From Candidatus Acidiferrales bacterium (GTDB lineage: Bacteria; Acidobacteriota; Terriglobia; Acidiferrales; UBA7541), in assembly GCA_035934015.1 (NCBI GenBank), contig DASYYH010000027.1, forward strand, positions 124,001 to 188,000: DNA of 64,000 nucleotides, given 5' to 3'. The notes beneath the pieces were generated by a model. That model searched no databases and was not told the origin of the DNA. It was given only the letters and a program-made list of their open reading frames with translations. A program made the position numbers and the translations under genes. This document shows, piece after piece, positions 52,059 through 62,700 of the stretch. The stretch's first letter is position 1. The number at the start of each line of letters is the position of its first letter.

Positions 52059-53405
52059 CTATGCTTTCTTCTGCACCTCGGCGATGCATTCGCCAAGAAT
52101 GCGAAGAGCATGCTCCGCTTGTTCCTCGTCAATCAAGAGCGGCGGAGCGATCCGAATCGTGTTGTCACCGGCTCCAAGAATCAGCAGCCCCTTGTAAAAA
52201 GCAAGGTCAACGATTTTGTTGCGCAAATCGGGCGCCCTTTCCTTGGTCTTCTGGTCGCGCACGATTTCGACGCCGATCATCAAGCCAGGACCGCGCACAT
52301 CTCCGACGATCCTATACCGATCGCGCCAATCCGCCATCTTCGCCGTGATGAACTTGCCCACGCGGTGTGCATTCTGCATGTATTGCTTCTCGATCAGGTC
52401 AATCGTGGCGAGCGAAGCCGCAATGCAGATCGGATTGCCGCCAAATGTGGACGCGTGCGCTCCCGGAGGCCAGTTCATGATGTTCGCACTGGCAATCGTC
52501 GCGCAGAGCGGCATGCCGGAAGCGATTCCTTTCGCCACGCAAACAATATCCGGCTCGATTTGCGCATGTTCCGAAGCCCACCATTTTCCGGTGCGTCCCA
52601 TGCCGCATTGAACTTCGTCGGCAACCAGCAAAATTCCGTGCTTGCGGCAGATTCGCTGCAGCTCCTGCAAAAACTTCGCCGGAGCCGGAACGTACCCGCC
52701 CTCGCCCTGAATAGGCTCGATGAAAATCGCGGCTACGTCGGAAGGATCCGCGAGACGATGAAAGATCTGATCCTCGAGGAACTCCAGGCATTCCGCCGTT
52801 GCTGCATCGGCGCTTTCTCCGGGAGTGCGATAGGCATTGGGAAAGGGCATGTGCATCACGCCGCCGATGAGCGACCCAAATCCTTTGCGCTGGATGGATT
52901 TGCTCGACGTCAGCGAGAGCGATCCCATCGTTCGCCCGTGGAAAGAACCGTAAAAGGCGATGAATTTTTCGCGCTTCGTGTGATACCGCGCAAGTTTCAT
53001 TGCTGCTTCGAGCGCTTCCGTGCCGGAATTGCCGAAATAAACGCGTTTCGAGTCTTTCCCCGGAGCAATCGTTGCCAGTTTCTCGGCCAGCGTCACCATG
53101 TTCTCGTAATAAAAATCTGTCCCCGACATGTGGATCAATTCGCCGGCTTGCTTCTGAATCGCAGCGACCACCTCCGGATGGCAATGGCCCGTAGCGACGA
53201 CAGCTATCCCCGCGGCAAAGTCGAGAAAACGATTGCCGTCAACGTCTTCGATTACCGCGCCTCGGCCAGTCTTGGCAACGAGCGGATAACTTCGCGTGTA
53301 CGACGGGGAAACGAATTTCGCGTCCTGATTGACGAGCTTCTTTGCCTTAGGTCCCGGCAAAGAAGTGGCAAGGCAAGGCAACTTCCAATTCTCGGCTTTC
53401 TTCAT
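52059..53405 (-). CDS. Class III PLP aminotransferase (GabT/acetylornithine type)
   Basis: The start is the ATG at 53405, with GAGG 8 bases upstream (448 residues); the frame is open much further upstream but without family resemblance. PLP-binding features: FGNSGTEALEAAMKLARYH, YGSFHGRTMGSLSLTSSK, IFIEPIQGEGGY, LVADEVQCGMGRTGKW, and the Schiff-base Lys in CVAKGIASGMPL. STFGGNPICIAASLATID completes the site. It resembles the 4-aminobutyrate and related omega-aminotransferase branch; the donor is not certain. Probably the first gene of a unit with the methyltransferase and yraN. Confidence 0.88.
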   Translation of the reverse strand: MKKAENWKLPCLATSLPGPKAKKLVNQDAKFVSPSYTRSYPLVAKTGRGAVIEDVDGNRFLDFAAGIAVVATGHCHPEVVAAIQKQAGELIHMSGTDFYYENMVTLAEKLATIAPGKDSKRVYFGNSGTEALEAAMKLARYHTKREKFIAFYGSFHGRTMGSLSLTSSKSIQRKGFGSLIGGVMHMPFPNAYRTPGESADAATAECLEFLEDQIFHRLADPSDVAAIFIEPIQGEGGYVPAPAKFLQELQRICRKHGILLVADEVQCGMGRTGKWWASEHAQIEPDIVCVAKGIASGMPLCATIASANIMNWPPGAHASTFGGNPICIAASLATIDLIEKQYMQNAHRVGKFITAKMADWRDRYRIVGDVRGPGLMIGVEIVRDQKTKERAPDLRNKIVDLAFYKGLLILGAGDNTIRIAPPLLIDEEQAEHALRILGECIAEVQKKA

Positions 53406-53550
53406 AATCTTCCTCTCAAATGGATTTTGTCGCGCGGTCAAAAGCCGCTGCGCCTTTGCGTGAGGAAGGGTCGTTAGTCCACGCCGAAAAGATTGGGTCT
53501 TTGCCGAGAAGGCAAACTGTGCCAGGAGGACGGATTTTGAAATCGCAAGC

Positions 53551-54990
53551 TCACTTCTTCTTCCAGCGAATCCCGCCATCGCGGGTATCTTCCAAAAGAA
53601 TACCACGGTCCGCAAGTTCCTGGCGGATTTCATCGGCGCGCTTGAAGTTCCGCTGCTTGCGCGCCTGCTGCCGCTCTGCTACAAGCGCATCGATTTCCTC
53701 GGGCGTCATTTCCTCGCTGGCCGATTTGAAACCGAGAGAGCGTAGCTTACTTGCGTCGTTGTCTTCGAGCACGGAGAAAATCTGATCGAATTTCTTCATC
53801 GCCGTCAGAACGTACGGCGCATCCTGCTGCCGGAATTCGCCGCGATCCATGGCCGTGTTCACATCGCGCACTAAATCAAAAATCGCCGCCAGCGCGACCG
53901 CAGTGTTCAGATCATCCACAAGCCCGGCTTCGAAATTTGCAATGGCTTCCTGCGCGCGTTTCTGCATCGCCGGATGATTACCCGGCGGAAATTTGCCTTC
54001 CTGAAGCCGCGCCACGAAGTTGCGCAGCCTTTCAACCGAGCTCGCTGCCTGCTGGATGCTGTCCGCCGTAAAGTTGAGCTGCCGTCGATAAGGCACAGAC
54101 GCAAGCAGATAGCGCACTGTGGACGGTTTATTGCCTTTTTTCAGCAGGTCGCGCAGCGTATAGAAATTGCCGAGCGACTTGGACATTTTCTCGCCATCAA
54201 TAATCAAGTGCTCGGCATGCAGCCAATAGCGGACGAAGGGATGCCCAGTGGCAGCTTCGCTTTGCGCGATTTCGTTTTCGTGGTGAGGAAACGCGAGATC
54301 AACGCCGCCCGTGTGAATATCCAGCGTTTCCCCCAGATACTTCATGGCCATCGCTGAGCATTCGATATGCCAGCCGGGGCGGCCCGGGCCAATACGCGTC
54401 TCCCAAAAATGCTCGCCGGGCTTCGGTGCCTTCCACAATGCAAAATCCCGCGCATCGTCTTTCTCGTAGCGATCCGTTTCTACGCGCGCGCCGGCTTGAA
54501 TGCCGCTCAAATCAATCTTGGAGAGCTTGCCGTAGTCCGGAAATTTCGCGATGCGATAGTAAATCGAGCCGTCGCTTCGGTAGGTCATGCCCTTGGCTTC
54601 GAGTTTTTCGATCAGCGCGACCATGTCGTCGATGCAATCGGTGGCGCGAATAAGATGCTCCGGCGTCTCGCAGCTCAGTGCGTTCATATCGTCCTTGAAC
54701 GCCTGAATATACTGAGCGGTGTAATCGAAGATGCTGATTCCCTTTTCCGCGGCGTTTTGAATGATGCGGTCATCGACGTCGGTGAGGTTCATGACGTGAT
54801 TCATTCGGAAGCCGCGCGATTTCAAGAATCGCCGCAAAATATCCTGAAAGACAAAAGTTCGGTAATTTCCGATGTGCGCGTAGTCGTAGACCGTCGGGCC
54901 GCACGTGTACATGCGTACTTCGGCTGGACGAAGAGGTGTAAACGGCTCCTTTCGATTCGTCAGCGTGTTGTGGAGCAGAATTTCGCCCAT
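53551..54990 (-). CDS. cysS: Cysteinyl-tRNA synthetase
   Basis: Charges tRNA-Cys. The ATG at 54990 has GGAG upstream and gives 479 residues; the ATG at 55014 adds 8 residues without a ribosome site. Class I synthetase: zinc Cys in MYTCGPTVYDYAHIGNYR with the HIGH-type motif HIGN (about residue 39), zinc and discriminating residues in GWHIECSAMAMKYLG and HHENEIAQSEA, and KMSKS in GEKMSKSLGNF (about residue 268). The C-terminal anticodon-binding part (DALVAERQQARKQRNFKRAD) ends GGIRWKKK. Essential gene; the matching tRNA-Cys is at 46.8 kb. Confidence 0.95.
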   Translation of the reverse strand: MGEILLHNTLTNRKEPFTPLRPAEVRMYTCGPTVYDYAHIGNYRTFVFQDILRRFLKSRGFRMNHVMNLTDVDDRIIQNAAEKGISIFDYTAQYIQAFKDDMNALSCETPEHLIRATDCIDDMVALIEKLEAKGMTYRSDGSIYYRIAKFPDYGKLSKIDLSGIQAGARVETDRYEKDDARDFALWKAPKPGEHFWETRIGPGRPGWHIECSAMAMKYLGETLDIHTGGVDLAFPHHENEIAQSEAATGHPFVRYWLHAEHLIIDGEKMSKSLGNFYTLRDLLKKGNKPSTVRYLLASVPYRRQLNFTADSIQQAASSVERLRNFVARLQEGKFPPGNHPAMQKRAQEAIANFEAGLVDDLNTAVALAAIFDLVRDVNTAMDRGEFRQQDAPYVLTAMKKFDQIFSVLEDNDASKLRSLGFKSASEEMTPEEIDALVAERQQARKQRNFKRADEIRQELADRGILLEDTRDGGIRWKKK

Positions 54991-55145
54991 TCCGGCGCTC
55001 TCCGTTTCAGACATGAATGGAAAATTGGTGGTCTAGCAGCTGCACATTCCGCGCGCGAAGCAAAAATACAGAAACCGACATTCTAGCTGAGGCTTCCTGA
55101 CGTGGCAAACAGGCGTGACTGCGTGCAGCGACGCGGATCGAACCA

Positions 55146-57443
55146 TTATGGCTTCAATGTGACATGACGCGTGACCGTCACCGCATCGCCACTGTTATTT
55201 GCCACTGCGGTATCTGGCCGAGCATTTGCCAGGAACGCTCCCTGCGGCGGAAGACCATAACTCTCGTCGATGAGCAGCGCTTCGACGGGCGCTGCGCTCG
55301 GCGACGTAAACTTCATCTCTAGCCCATCCGCCGGAACGTCGACATCGCCATATAAATGCCAGCCGTGCGTGTAGCGAAGCATCCGGCTATCGAGTGGCGG
55401 AATGGAATGTCCGAAGGCAAAAACAGATTCGACATCCGCATTCGGCGGAAAACCCAAAATAATTCGCGGCGCGCCTCTCGGGGATTTCAAAAACACGTCG
55501 TATTCGTATTTACCCTGCGAGGGTGTGACGCTGCGAACCGTCAGTTCCGGCGCGGGCAAGTTCAGCAAGGGCGCGCTGGCAGCGTATGGCGTGCTCGCGT
55601 CCCACGGATAAGTCGCTGTTTTTGTGCGCGCGAATGACGCTGCTTTCCTGAAAGCCGGTGGCAAACGGCCGGAACTTGGATAGGCCAGCCACTCCGCCTG
55701 ATTTGCATCTGCGTCCAGATGATATTGCAGATTGAGTCCCTCGGGGGAAGTCGCGGAAAAATGCGGCGCGAACAAAGCGGCGATGGCTCCGATCGCCACC
55801 GCCAAAACCGTCAGCAATGGGAACTTCCAGCGATTCCCGGCGGAGATGGCTCCGGCAAATGGAGCCAGCGGCGCGGCAATTAGAGCAACGGATACTGCAA
55901 TCCCCGCCAGGAACACATTGCCCAGCGCGACGTACAAAAACCAAAGCATCCCAAAGCCCGCGATCGCCGCAACGACGGCTGGAATGATCGTGCCAACAGC
56001 GATCAACCCTCCGTTGTCGCGCCCCGCAAACAATATGGCCAATCCGAAAATTGCCGCGGTCACGGATGGCACAACAAAAAAATAACTCAAGCCAGGCGCC
56101 GAAATTCCCAGCACAAGAGCAACAATGGCCCACCAAATCCAGATGCCGCTCCAAAGTCCCCAGAATCCCGCGAGACGCGCAAACAAAACTCCCACAATCG
56201 CCGCAGCGGCGAATCCCAATGCCCAAAAGGCAACGAGGAGTGGCGCAGAATGCGCAACCCAGTTCGATGGAATCGCGCCCGCTTTGCGCAGGAACCATTG
56301 CAATACCACGCCGATCACCGCGCTGACGGCGAGAATCGATGGCCAGCCGAAAAGCCCAATCGCATAGGCTTTCATCCGCATCTTTCCGCGCCGCACGAGC
56401 ACAGCGGCTTCGATAAGCAAGAGCACAAGCGCCAAAATCGCCAGACCGGCAGTCTCGCGTGCGGGCCACCAAATGGTCTTCCACCCAAATAAACCGGCAT
56501 AAACGGCATCGGACGGCGGTCCGAAATTCAAATCCGAATTCGCAAGCGCGCGAACGGCTTCGAGTCCACTCTCTCCTTCTTCCTGAATGCTCGCGGCGCT
56601 GGCATTGTCATAGTTGTCGAGCGGCGTGTGATAGTGCGCGACGTCGTTGATAAACGCAAAATTCAGTCCCTGATAGCCCGCATGCTTGAAAATCGTGAAA
56701 TCCGTATCGTTCGGCAGGCTCTTATAGACCGTATATGAAAGCGATGTGCCATCCGCGTGGTGAACGGATTTCGCAAAGAGGCGAATCACCCATTGATTGG
56801 CATTTCCTGTCTCAAACATCGCCGTGGGCCCGGAGGTCCCGCGATTGTCCATGTTGACGTCGGCGCGAACTTCTTTCGCCCACGGATCGTCCTGAACAAA
56901 AGCAACCGCGCCGAACAAACCGGCTTCTTCGCCTTCGTCGAGGAGAAAAACGACAGGATGGCGAAGCGGCGGAGACGCCTTTAGAGCGCGTGCAATCTCG
57001 AGCACAGAAACCGTCCCAGCGCCGTCATCCGACGCTCCCGGTCCCGCGGGCACCGAATCGTAATGCGCGGAAACGAGAACAGCTCCCGGCTCGCTCCCAT
57101 CGAGACGCGCCTCCACATTCTTCACTTCGGCGCATTGACCAAATTCGCCGCAGACGAAGCTATCTTGAACGCGGGATTGATAACCCAACTGAGTTAATTG
57201 CGCGACGATGCCATCGCGCACAGTACTGTCCGCAGCGCTGCCCACGGGATGCGGCGCGCCGTTGCCAAGAAGCTGTTTCAATATGTCTTTCGCGCGCGTG
57301 GCGGAGAATGCGTTCGTCGGACCATCAGCAGGCTTTGGCGGAGGAGGCTGCGCGCGAAATGCCGCCAAACAGATCACTGCGGCATATAGCGACAGAACGA
57401 CTACAAACGTACCGCCGCGCGGGGTTTGCTCCGTGAGGTTCAC
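55146..57443 (-). CDS. M28-family zinc peptidase with C-terminal membrane domain
   Basis: Start at the GTG at 57443, 5 bases after GGAG; 765 residues. One N-terminal membrane segment (FVVVLSLYAAVICLAAF), then an M28 aminopeptidase domain on the outer face. Zinc ligands and catalytic residues: SAHYDSVPAGPGASDDGAGT, LLDEGEEAGLFGA, NMDNRGTSG and DVAHYHTPLDN. From about residue 330 to 570 come eight or nine hydrophobic helices, then a periplasmic beta-rich domain of about 180 residues. The layout resembles the Fxna/ERMP1-type M28 proteins known from eukaryotes and some bacteria. Peptide or amino-acid release in the periplasm is likely. Confidence 0.88.
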   Translation of the reverse strand: MNLTEQTPRGGTFVVVLSLYAAVICLAAFRAQPPPPKPADGPTNAFSATRAKDILKQLLGNGAPHPVGSAADSTVRDGIVAQLTQLGYQSRVQDSFVCGEFGQCAEVKNVEARLDGSEPGAVLVSAHYDSVPAGPGASDDGAGTVSVLEIARALKASPPLRHPVVFLLDEGEEAGLFGAVAFVQDDPWAKEVRADVNMDNRGTSGPTAMFETGNANQWVIRLFAKSVHHADGTSLSYTVYKSLPNDTDFTIFKHAGYQGLNFAFINDVAHYHTPLDNYDNASAASIQEEGESGLEAVRALANSDLNFGPPSDAVYAGLFGWKTIWWPARETAGLAILALVLLLIEAAVLVRRGKMRMKAYAIGLFGWPSILAVSAVIGVVLQWFLRKAGAIPSNWVAHSAPLLVAFWALGFAAAAIVGVLFARLAGFWGLWSGIWIWWAIVALVLGISAPGLSYFFVVPSVTAAIFGLAILFAGRDNGGLIAVGTIIPAVVAAIAGFGMLWFLYVALGNVFLAGIAVSVALIAAPLAPFAGAISAGNRWKFPLLTVLAVAIGAIAALFAPHFSATSPEGLNLQYHLDADANQAEWLAYPSSGRLPPAFRKAASFARTKTATYPWDASTPYAASAPLLNLPAPELTVRSVTPSQGKYEYDVFLKSPRGAPRIILGFPPNADVESVFAFGHSIPPLDSRMLRYTHGWHLYGDVDVPADGLEMKFTSPSAAPVEALLIDESYGLPPQGAFLANARPDTAVANNSGDAVTVTRHVTLKP

Positions 57444-57591
57444 AGGCTCTCCGTATCGATACCGATGATGTGCGCGACATCCTATGGCCACAACGTGGCC
57501 AAGTCAACGGGGAGAACGTAGAGAAACAAAATTTGCTCGTTGACGAATCGCCGCACCACCCCTACATTGTCGCTTCACTGAGGAGCTAGCC

Positions 57592-59547
57592 ATGAAAATT
57601 CGTTCACTTCCCATTGCAATCGCGATTCTATGCCTCGCGAGCTCCGCCGTCTTCGGCCAGGGAGGCGGCGCCAGCAACACATCGGCGAGCCAGGTCCTGA
57701 CGCCGCAGCAGGCTCTGAACATGCGTCGCATTTCGGATTTGCGATTTTCTCCGGACGGCATGCGCCTGGCATTCACGCTCGCCGAACCTCCCAAAGGCAC
57801 CGACAATCCCCACCATATCTGGATACTGGATGTGGCGACCCGGCAAATGCGTCAGTACACATTCTCGGACAAGTCCGATGATTCGCCGCGATGGTCGCCC
57901 GACGGCAAGTTTCTGGCGTTTCTTTCCAGCCGCGAAGAAAATCAGCAAATTTATCTCATGCCTTTAAGCGGTGGCGATGCGTACCCGATTACCGAAGGCA
58001 AGCGCAGCATCAGTTCGTTTGAATGGTCGGCAGATGGAAAGCAAATCGCCTTCCTCGCTCCCGACGAGCCGACAGCCGCACAACAGAAGAAAGAAAAAGA
58101 CAAAGACGATGCGATTGTCGTCGATCATCAAGACAAGAATAATCGTCTCTGGCTTCTGGATGTCGCGACAAAGAAGGCTCACGCGGTTACCGCTGCGAAT
58201 TGGGAAGTTCGGCAGTTGGAATGGACGCCTCAAGGTGAAAGCATCATCGTCTCCGCGACGGATCATCCGGAATCGGAAAACGATACCAACCGCATCTTCG
58301 CCGTCGATGTTTCGACGGGAAAAATGTCTCTGTTGTTCGCTCCCGTAGGACCGTTCGGAAACATTCTCGTTTCGCCAGACGGAAAGCAATTCCTATATGC
58401 AGGCGCGCGCGTTGATGGTCCAGAGCCACACGACATCTATGTGCGTTCGATTGACACTCCAGCTTCCGACGCGAGTCGTAATCTCACCGCCGCGGGGCTA
58501 GATCGCCCTTCGTTCGAATTTCAATGGCGGCCCGACGGCAACGTGATGGCCGTTGCCCAAACAGGGTTCAGGACAACGCTTTATTCCATCGCCATGGATG
58601 GCTCAGCGAAGCCCATCGACAATGCCGAGCCGAACCCGCACAGCTTTGCCGTTTCATCTTCCGGGGAGCTTGCATTTGTCGGTCAATCTGCCACGCAGCC
58701 GCCAGAAATCTATCTTTCCGCAAACGGCGGCGCACCGGAACGCGTCACCCATTTGAATGCAAGCTGGGATTCCATCACGCTCGCAAAACCGCAGTTTTTC
58801 CATTACAAGAGCTTCGATGGCCTCTCGATCGAAGGAGAACTTCTGCGCCCGCTCAATTCCACCGGAAATTCGCCGAAGCCTACGGTGATTCTGGTTCACG
58901 GCGGGCCGACAGGCGCATGGTCCGACAACATCGACATCTGGGGACAGTTGCTCGCGGCGCATGGCTTCGCTGTCGCTTACTTCAATATTCGCGGCTCGAC
59001 GGGCTACGGCGAGAAATTTGTGGAGATGAACCGAGCGGATTGGGGCGGCGCCGATTTCAAGGACGTAATGGCCGGCGTGGATCACTTGGTCGCGCAAGGC
59101 GTCGCCGATCCGAATCGCCTCGGCATCGGCGGATGGTCCTACGGCGGTTACATGGCGGAATGGGCCATCACGCAGACCAATCGCTTCAAGGCGTCCGTTT
59201 CCGGCGCCGGCATGGTGGACCTGATCGCCGAATTCGAAACGGAAAATGGCCCGTCGTACGATAAATGGTTCTGGGGCCTTCCCTACGATCAACAGGAAGT
59301 GATGCTGAAGCACTCACCCTATCTGTATTTGAAAAACGCGCACACGCCGATTCTGATTCTTCAAGGCATCAACGACACGACCGATCCGCTCGGCCAGAGC
59401 ACGGGCCTTTATCGCGGATTGAAATTTTACGGCGCTCCAGCAGAGCTGGTGGAATATCCGCGCGAAAATCACGGATTCCACGAAGAAAAGCACGAACTCG
59501 ACCGCCTCAACCGCATCGTCGCCTGGTACGAGGAGTATCTGAAATAG
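57592..59547 (+). CDS. Exported S9-family serine peptidase (DPP/acylaminoacyl-peptidase type)
   Basis: 651 residues with a signal peptide (MKIRSLPIAIAILCLASSAV, cleavage near FGQ). N-terminal beta-propeller (SPDGMRLAFTLA, SPDGKFLAFLSS, SADGKQIAFLA). The C-terminal hydrolase has Ser 516 (GGWSYGGY), Asp 595 (GINDTTDP) and His 627 (RENHGF). The RGSTGYG loop and GGPTGAWSD oxyanion region are intact. Periplasmic peptidase releasing dipeptides or N-acyl amino acids; third S9 member in the window, divergent from the M28 peptidase gene, which suggests an investment in peptide use. Confidence 0.92.
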   Translation: MKIRSLPIAIAILCLASSAVFGQGGGASNTSASQVLTPQQALNMRRISDLRFSPDGMRLAFTLAEPPKGTDNPHHIWILDVATRQMRQYTFSDKSDDSPRWSPDGKFLAFLSSREENQQIYLMPLSGGDAYPITEGKRSISSFEWSADGKQIAFLAPDEPTAAQQKKEKDKDDAIVVDHQDKNNRLWLLDVATKKAHAVTAANWEVRQLEWTPQGESIIVSATDHPESENDTNRIFAVDVSTGKMSLLFAPVGPFGNILVSPDGKQFLYAGARVDGPEPHDIYVRSIDTPASDASRNLTAAGLDRPSFEFQWRPDGNVMAVAQTGFRTTLYSIAMDGSAKPIDNAEPNPHSFAVSSSGELAFVGQSATQPPEIYLSANGGAPERVTHLNASWDSITLAKPQFFHYKSFDGLSIEGELLRPLNSTGNSPKPTVILVHGGPTGAWSDNIDIWGQLLAAHGFAVAYFNIRGSTGYGEKFVEMNRADWGGADFKDVMAGVDHLVAQGVADPNRLGIGGWSYGGYMAEWAITQTNRFKASVSGAGMVDLIAEFETENGPSYDKWFWGLPYDQQEVMLKHSPYLYLKNAHTPILILQGINDTTDPLGQSTGLYRGLKFYGAPAELVEYPRENHGFHEEKHELDRLNRIVAWYEEYLK

Positions 59548-59615
59548 GCCACGAGATTTCGCACTCTGGGGCTCCCTCCCCGCGTTCTCTGCTGGCACAT
59601 TTCCCGCGCAAAGGC

Positions 59616-59644
59616 TTTACACGCCTCTGGCCTCGTGCTATCGT
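59616..59644 (+). promoter_or_regulatory. Putative sigma70 promoter for smc
   Basis: TTTACA (59616-59621), a 17-base spacer and TATCGT (59639-59644) lie about 155 bases before the smc start codon. The match is moderate; no mapped transcript supports it. Confidence 0.35.
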
Positions 59645-59798
59645 CGTCCGCATCACCGCCGATCCGAAGCGCCAGGCGGCTGGGCCTGCTCCGCGCGACC
59701 CGCCACGATTTTTGTCCCTGTATTTCGCAATACGGAAGCCGAATTGCGGCCAAATCCGCGTATGATGCGGAAGCGCCAGACCGAATCCGAGGAGCGGC

Positions 59799-62700
59799 GT
59801 GCTCAAACTGCGTAAAGTCGAAATACTGGGCTTCAAATCCTTCTGCGATAAGACGCAGATCGTCTTCAGCGGCAGCGGCGTCACGTGCATTGTCGGGCCG
59901 AACGGCTGCGGCAAATCCAACGTCGTGGATGCCGTTTCCTGGGTGCTCGGTGAGCAGAGCCACAAGATGCTTCGCGCCGAGCGCATGTCGGATTGCATCT
60001 TCAATGGCACAGCCAAGCGCCCGCCGCTCGGCGTCGCCGAAGTTTCCCTGACGCTCGTTGATCCCGAGCTCACCGATGCGGTTTCGAAAGTATTGGGCGA
60101 CGGCGCGGAAAATTCTGCCGAAGCACCGGTCGAAGAAGTGGCCGCGCAGATAGAACCTGGTCCTGCTGAATCTTCCGAGACAGCGGTCGCCGCTGAGGCA
60201 GCGTCCGACGAAGGCAAGCCAGTCAAGACATTTAAAAAGCGCGGCTCCGAAAAACCAGCAATCCACATGAAGCCAGGAGAAGTTGTCGTCGGCCGCCGCC
60301 TCTACCGCTCGGGCCAGAGCGAATACCTGCTCAACGGCCGTGTCGCCCGTCTTCGCGACGTGCAGGAACTTTTCATGGGCATGGGCCTGGGGCCAGACTC
60401 ATACGCCATCATCGAGCAAGGCCGCATCGGCCAGATTCTCAACTCGCGCCCCATGGATCGTCGCGCACTCATCGAAGAGGCCGCAGGAATCACGGTTTAC
60501 AAAACGAAGCGGCGGCTCGCCGAAGCCAAGCTGGAAGCGTCGAAGGTAAATCTCGCGCGAGTCAACGACATCCTCGTCGAAGTCGAAAAACAGCTCGCCT
60601 CGCTCAAACGCCAGGCGTCCAGGGCGCGGCGATATACAGAATTGCGCGAAGAGATGCGCGGCTTGATGTGCGTTGTGCTCGCCAGCAAAGCGCGCCGCCT
60701 CGAATCCGAAGCCGAAAGGCTCGAAGCGGCCCTCGCTGAAATCATTTCTGCGGAAAGCCGCGGCATTTCGGAGATCCGCGAACTCGAGGCGGAACAAGAG
60801 CGCCTCAACGCGCGCAACTATGAACTCGAAGGCGAGCTGCGCCAGCTTCAAAATCTCTTGAATCAGTCCGCGCTGGAGCTCGACCGCGCGGAAAACCGCG
60901 TGGCATTCAATCGCGAGCAGGCCGCGCAGATCTACGCGCGTATGGGGACTCTCGCGGCGGAAATTGCGCAATCGGAAGCGCAGGCCGCGCAAGTGGAAGC
61001 GCGTCTCGCAGGCCATCGCGAAAGCGTGGCAGCGCTGCGCGAGGAATCCCTGCGCATCGAGACGCACTTGCAGGAATTCGTAAGGCAGATCGAGTCCGAT
61101 TGTGCTGAGCAAGTCGCGCTCGAGCAAAAGATCGCGAGCCTTCGCGACGCAGCTTCGCGCAGCGGCGAGGATTCCGTCCGCGCGCAAGTGGAATCTCTGC
61201 AAGCCGAAGATTTGCTGACGCGCATTTCCCTGGAACAAAGCCAGCGCCAGGAAACTTGCGCGCAGATCGAGGCACAGCGCGTGGCGCAGATTGAAAAAAA
61301 CCAGGAAGCGCACGCCCGGCACCAGCAAGCGGAACAGATCGCTCGTCAGCTTGAGCAACAGGTTCGCGCCGGGCAGGAGGCGTCAGTCGCGCTCCGTCAT
61401 TCGCACCAGGAAGCGTCGCAGCGCAACGAAAAGTTGCGCGAGGAACTGAGTGCCGCGCGTGCTCGCCGCAGCTCCCTCGAACAAATTTTGAATGACCGCG
61501 CATACACGGCCGAGGCAGTCCAGAAACTATTTTCAGCCAATGGCGGGAGCGAATCGCGCGGCTTCCGCGCTGTCGGCGTGCTCGCCGATTACGCCGAAGT
61601 CCAGGAGCAATACGAGGGAGCCGTCGAGCAATTTCTGCGCGATGAGCTGGAATATGTCGTCGTCGAGACATTTGATCATGCTCGCGCAGGCGTCAATTTG
61701 CTGCGCGATGAAATGGGCGGCCGCGCCACCTTCTTTGTCGATTCTCTGCGCCATTTGAAATACGAGCCCAAATCAGATCCGGCCATGCTTTCCTCCGCCG
61801 GAATTGTTTCTCGGCTCGATAAACTTGTTGATTTTCGCGATCCTCTCGGCCCGGCGGCGAAGCAGTTCCTCTCCAAGCTGCAGGACGCCTATCTGGTGGA
61901 GACCGCTGCGGAAGCCGAGCAGCTCGCGCACGCAGATCCCCAAAAACATTTCGTCACGCTCGATGGCACCTGCTACCACGGCCGCATGGTCACCGGCGGA
62001 CGCCCCGGCGAAGCTGGTCCGCTCGCCTTGAAGCGCGAATTGCGCATGCACGAAGCCGAAGCCGTGCGCCTCGAACGCTTGACCGCGGAAACGCATGCGG
62101 AATTGACTCGTCTCGAAGAGGAACAGCGCCGCGTCGAAGCCGATCTCGCGCAAAATCTCGTCAAGCACGTGGAAGCCGAGCGCGCTCGCGTCAGCGCGTT
62201 TCATCAGTTGGAACAAGCCCACGAAGAGCTGTCGCGATTCGAGCAACAGCTTGCCGAAGTTGAGCGTGAAGTCGCCCGGCTTGCCGGCGAAGCCGAAGAG
62301 GCGCGCGCGCGCGCCAACGATACTCGGCGTTTGAGTGAGCAGGCTCTGATGTCGCGCGCCGGCGCCGAACAGCAAGCCTCAGAAGCCACCGAGCGTTTAG
62401 CTGCCATACGCGAACAAGTGCAGATGCAACAGGGAATCCTGGCCACTCGGCGCGAGGAGCTGGCGGCCATGTCCGAGCGGCTGGCAAACGCCGAAACCCT
62501 CGAAGCGCGCTTGGCGGAGGAGTTCAATCAGGCGCGTGAACGCATGGGCGCTCTTCAGGAGCAGCATGGCGCCCTGACGCGCGAAAAATCTGAACGCGAG
62601 GCCGGCAGCGCGCAGCTCGAACAGCAAATCGAACATCATCGCAATGAGAAAAATCGGCTGCAACAGCGCCAAATGGAACTCGAATCGCAATGGAACGCGC

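Noticed and set aside
46800-54990. Functional linkage between tRNA-Cys and cysS
   Set aside because: They are 6.7 kb apart with several unrelated genes between; proximity is probably chance.
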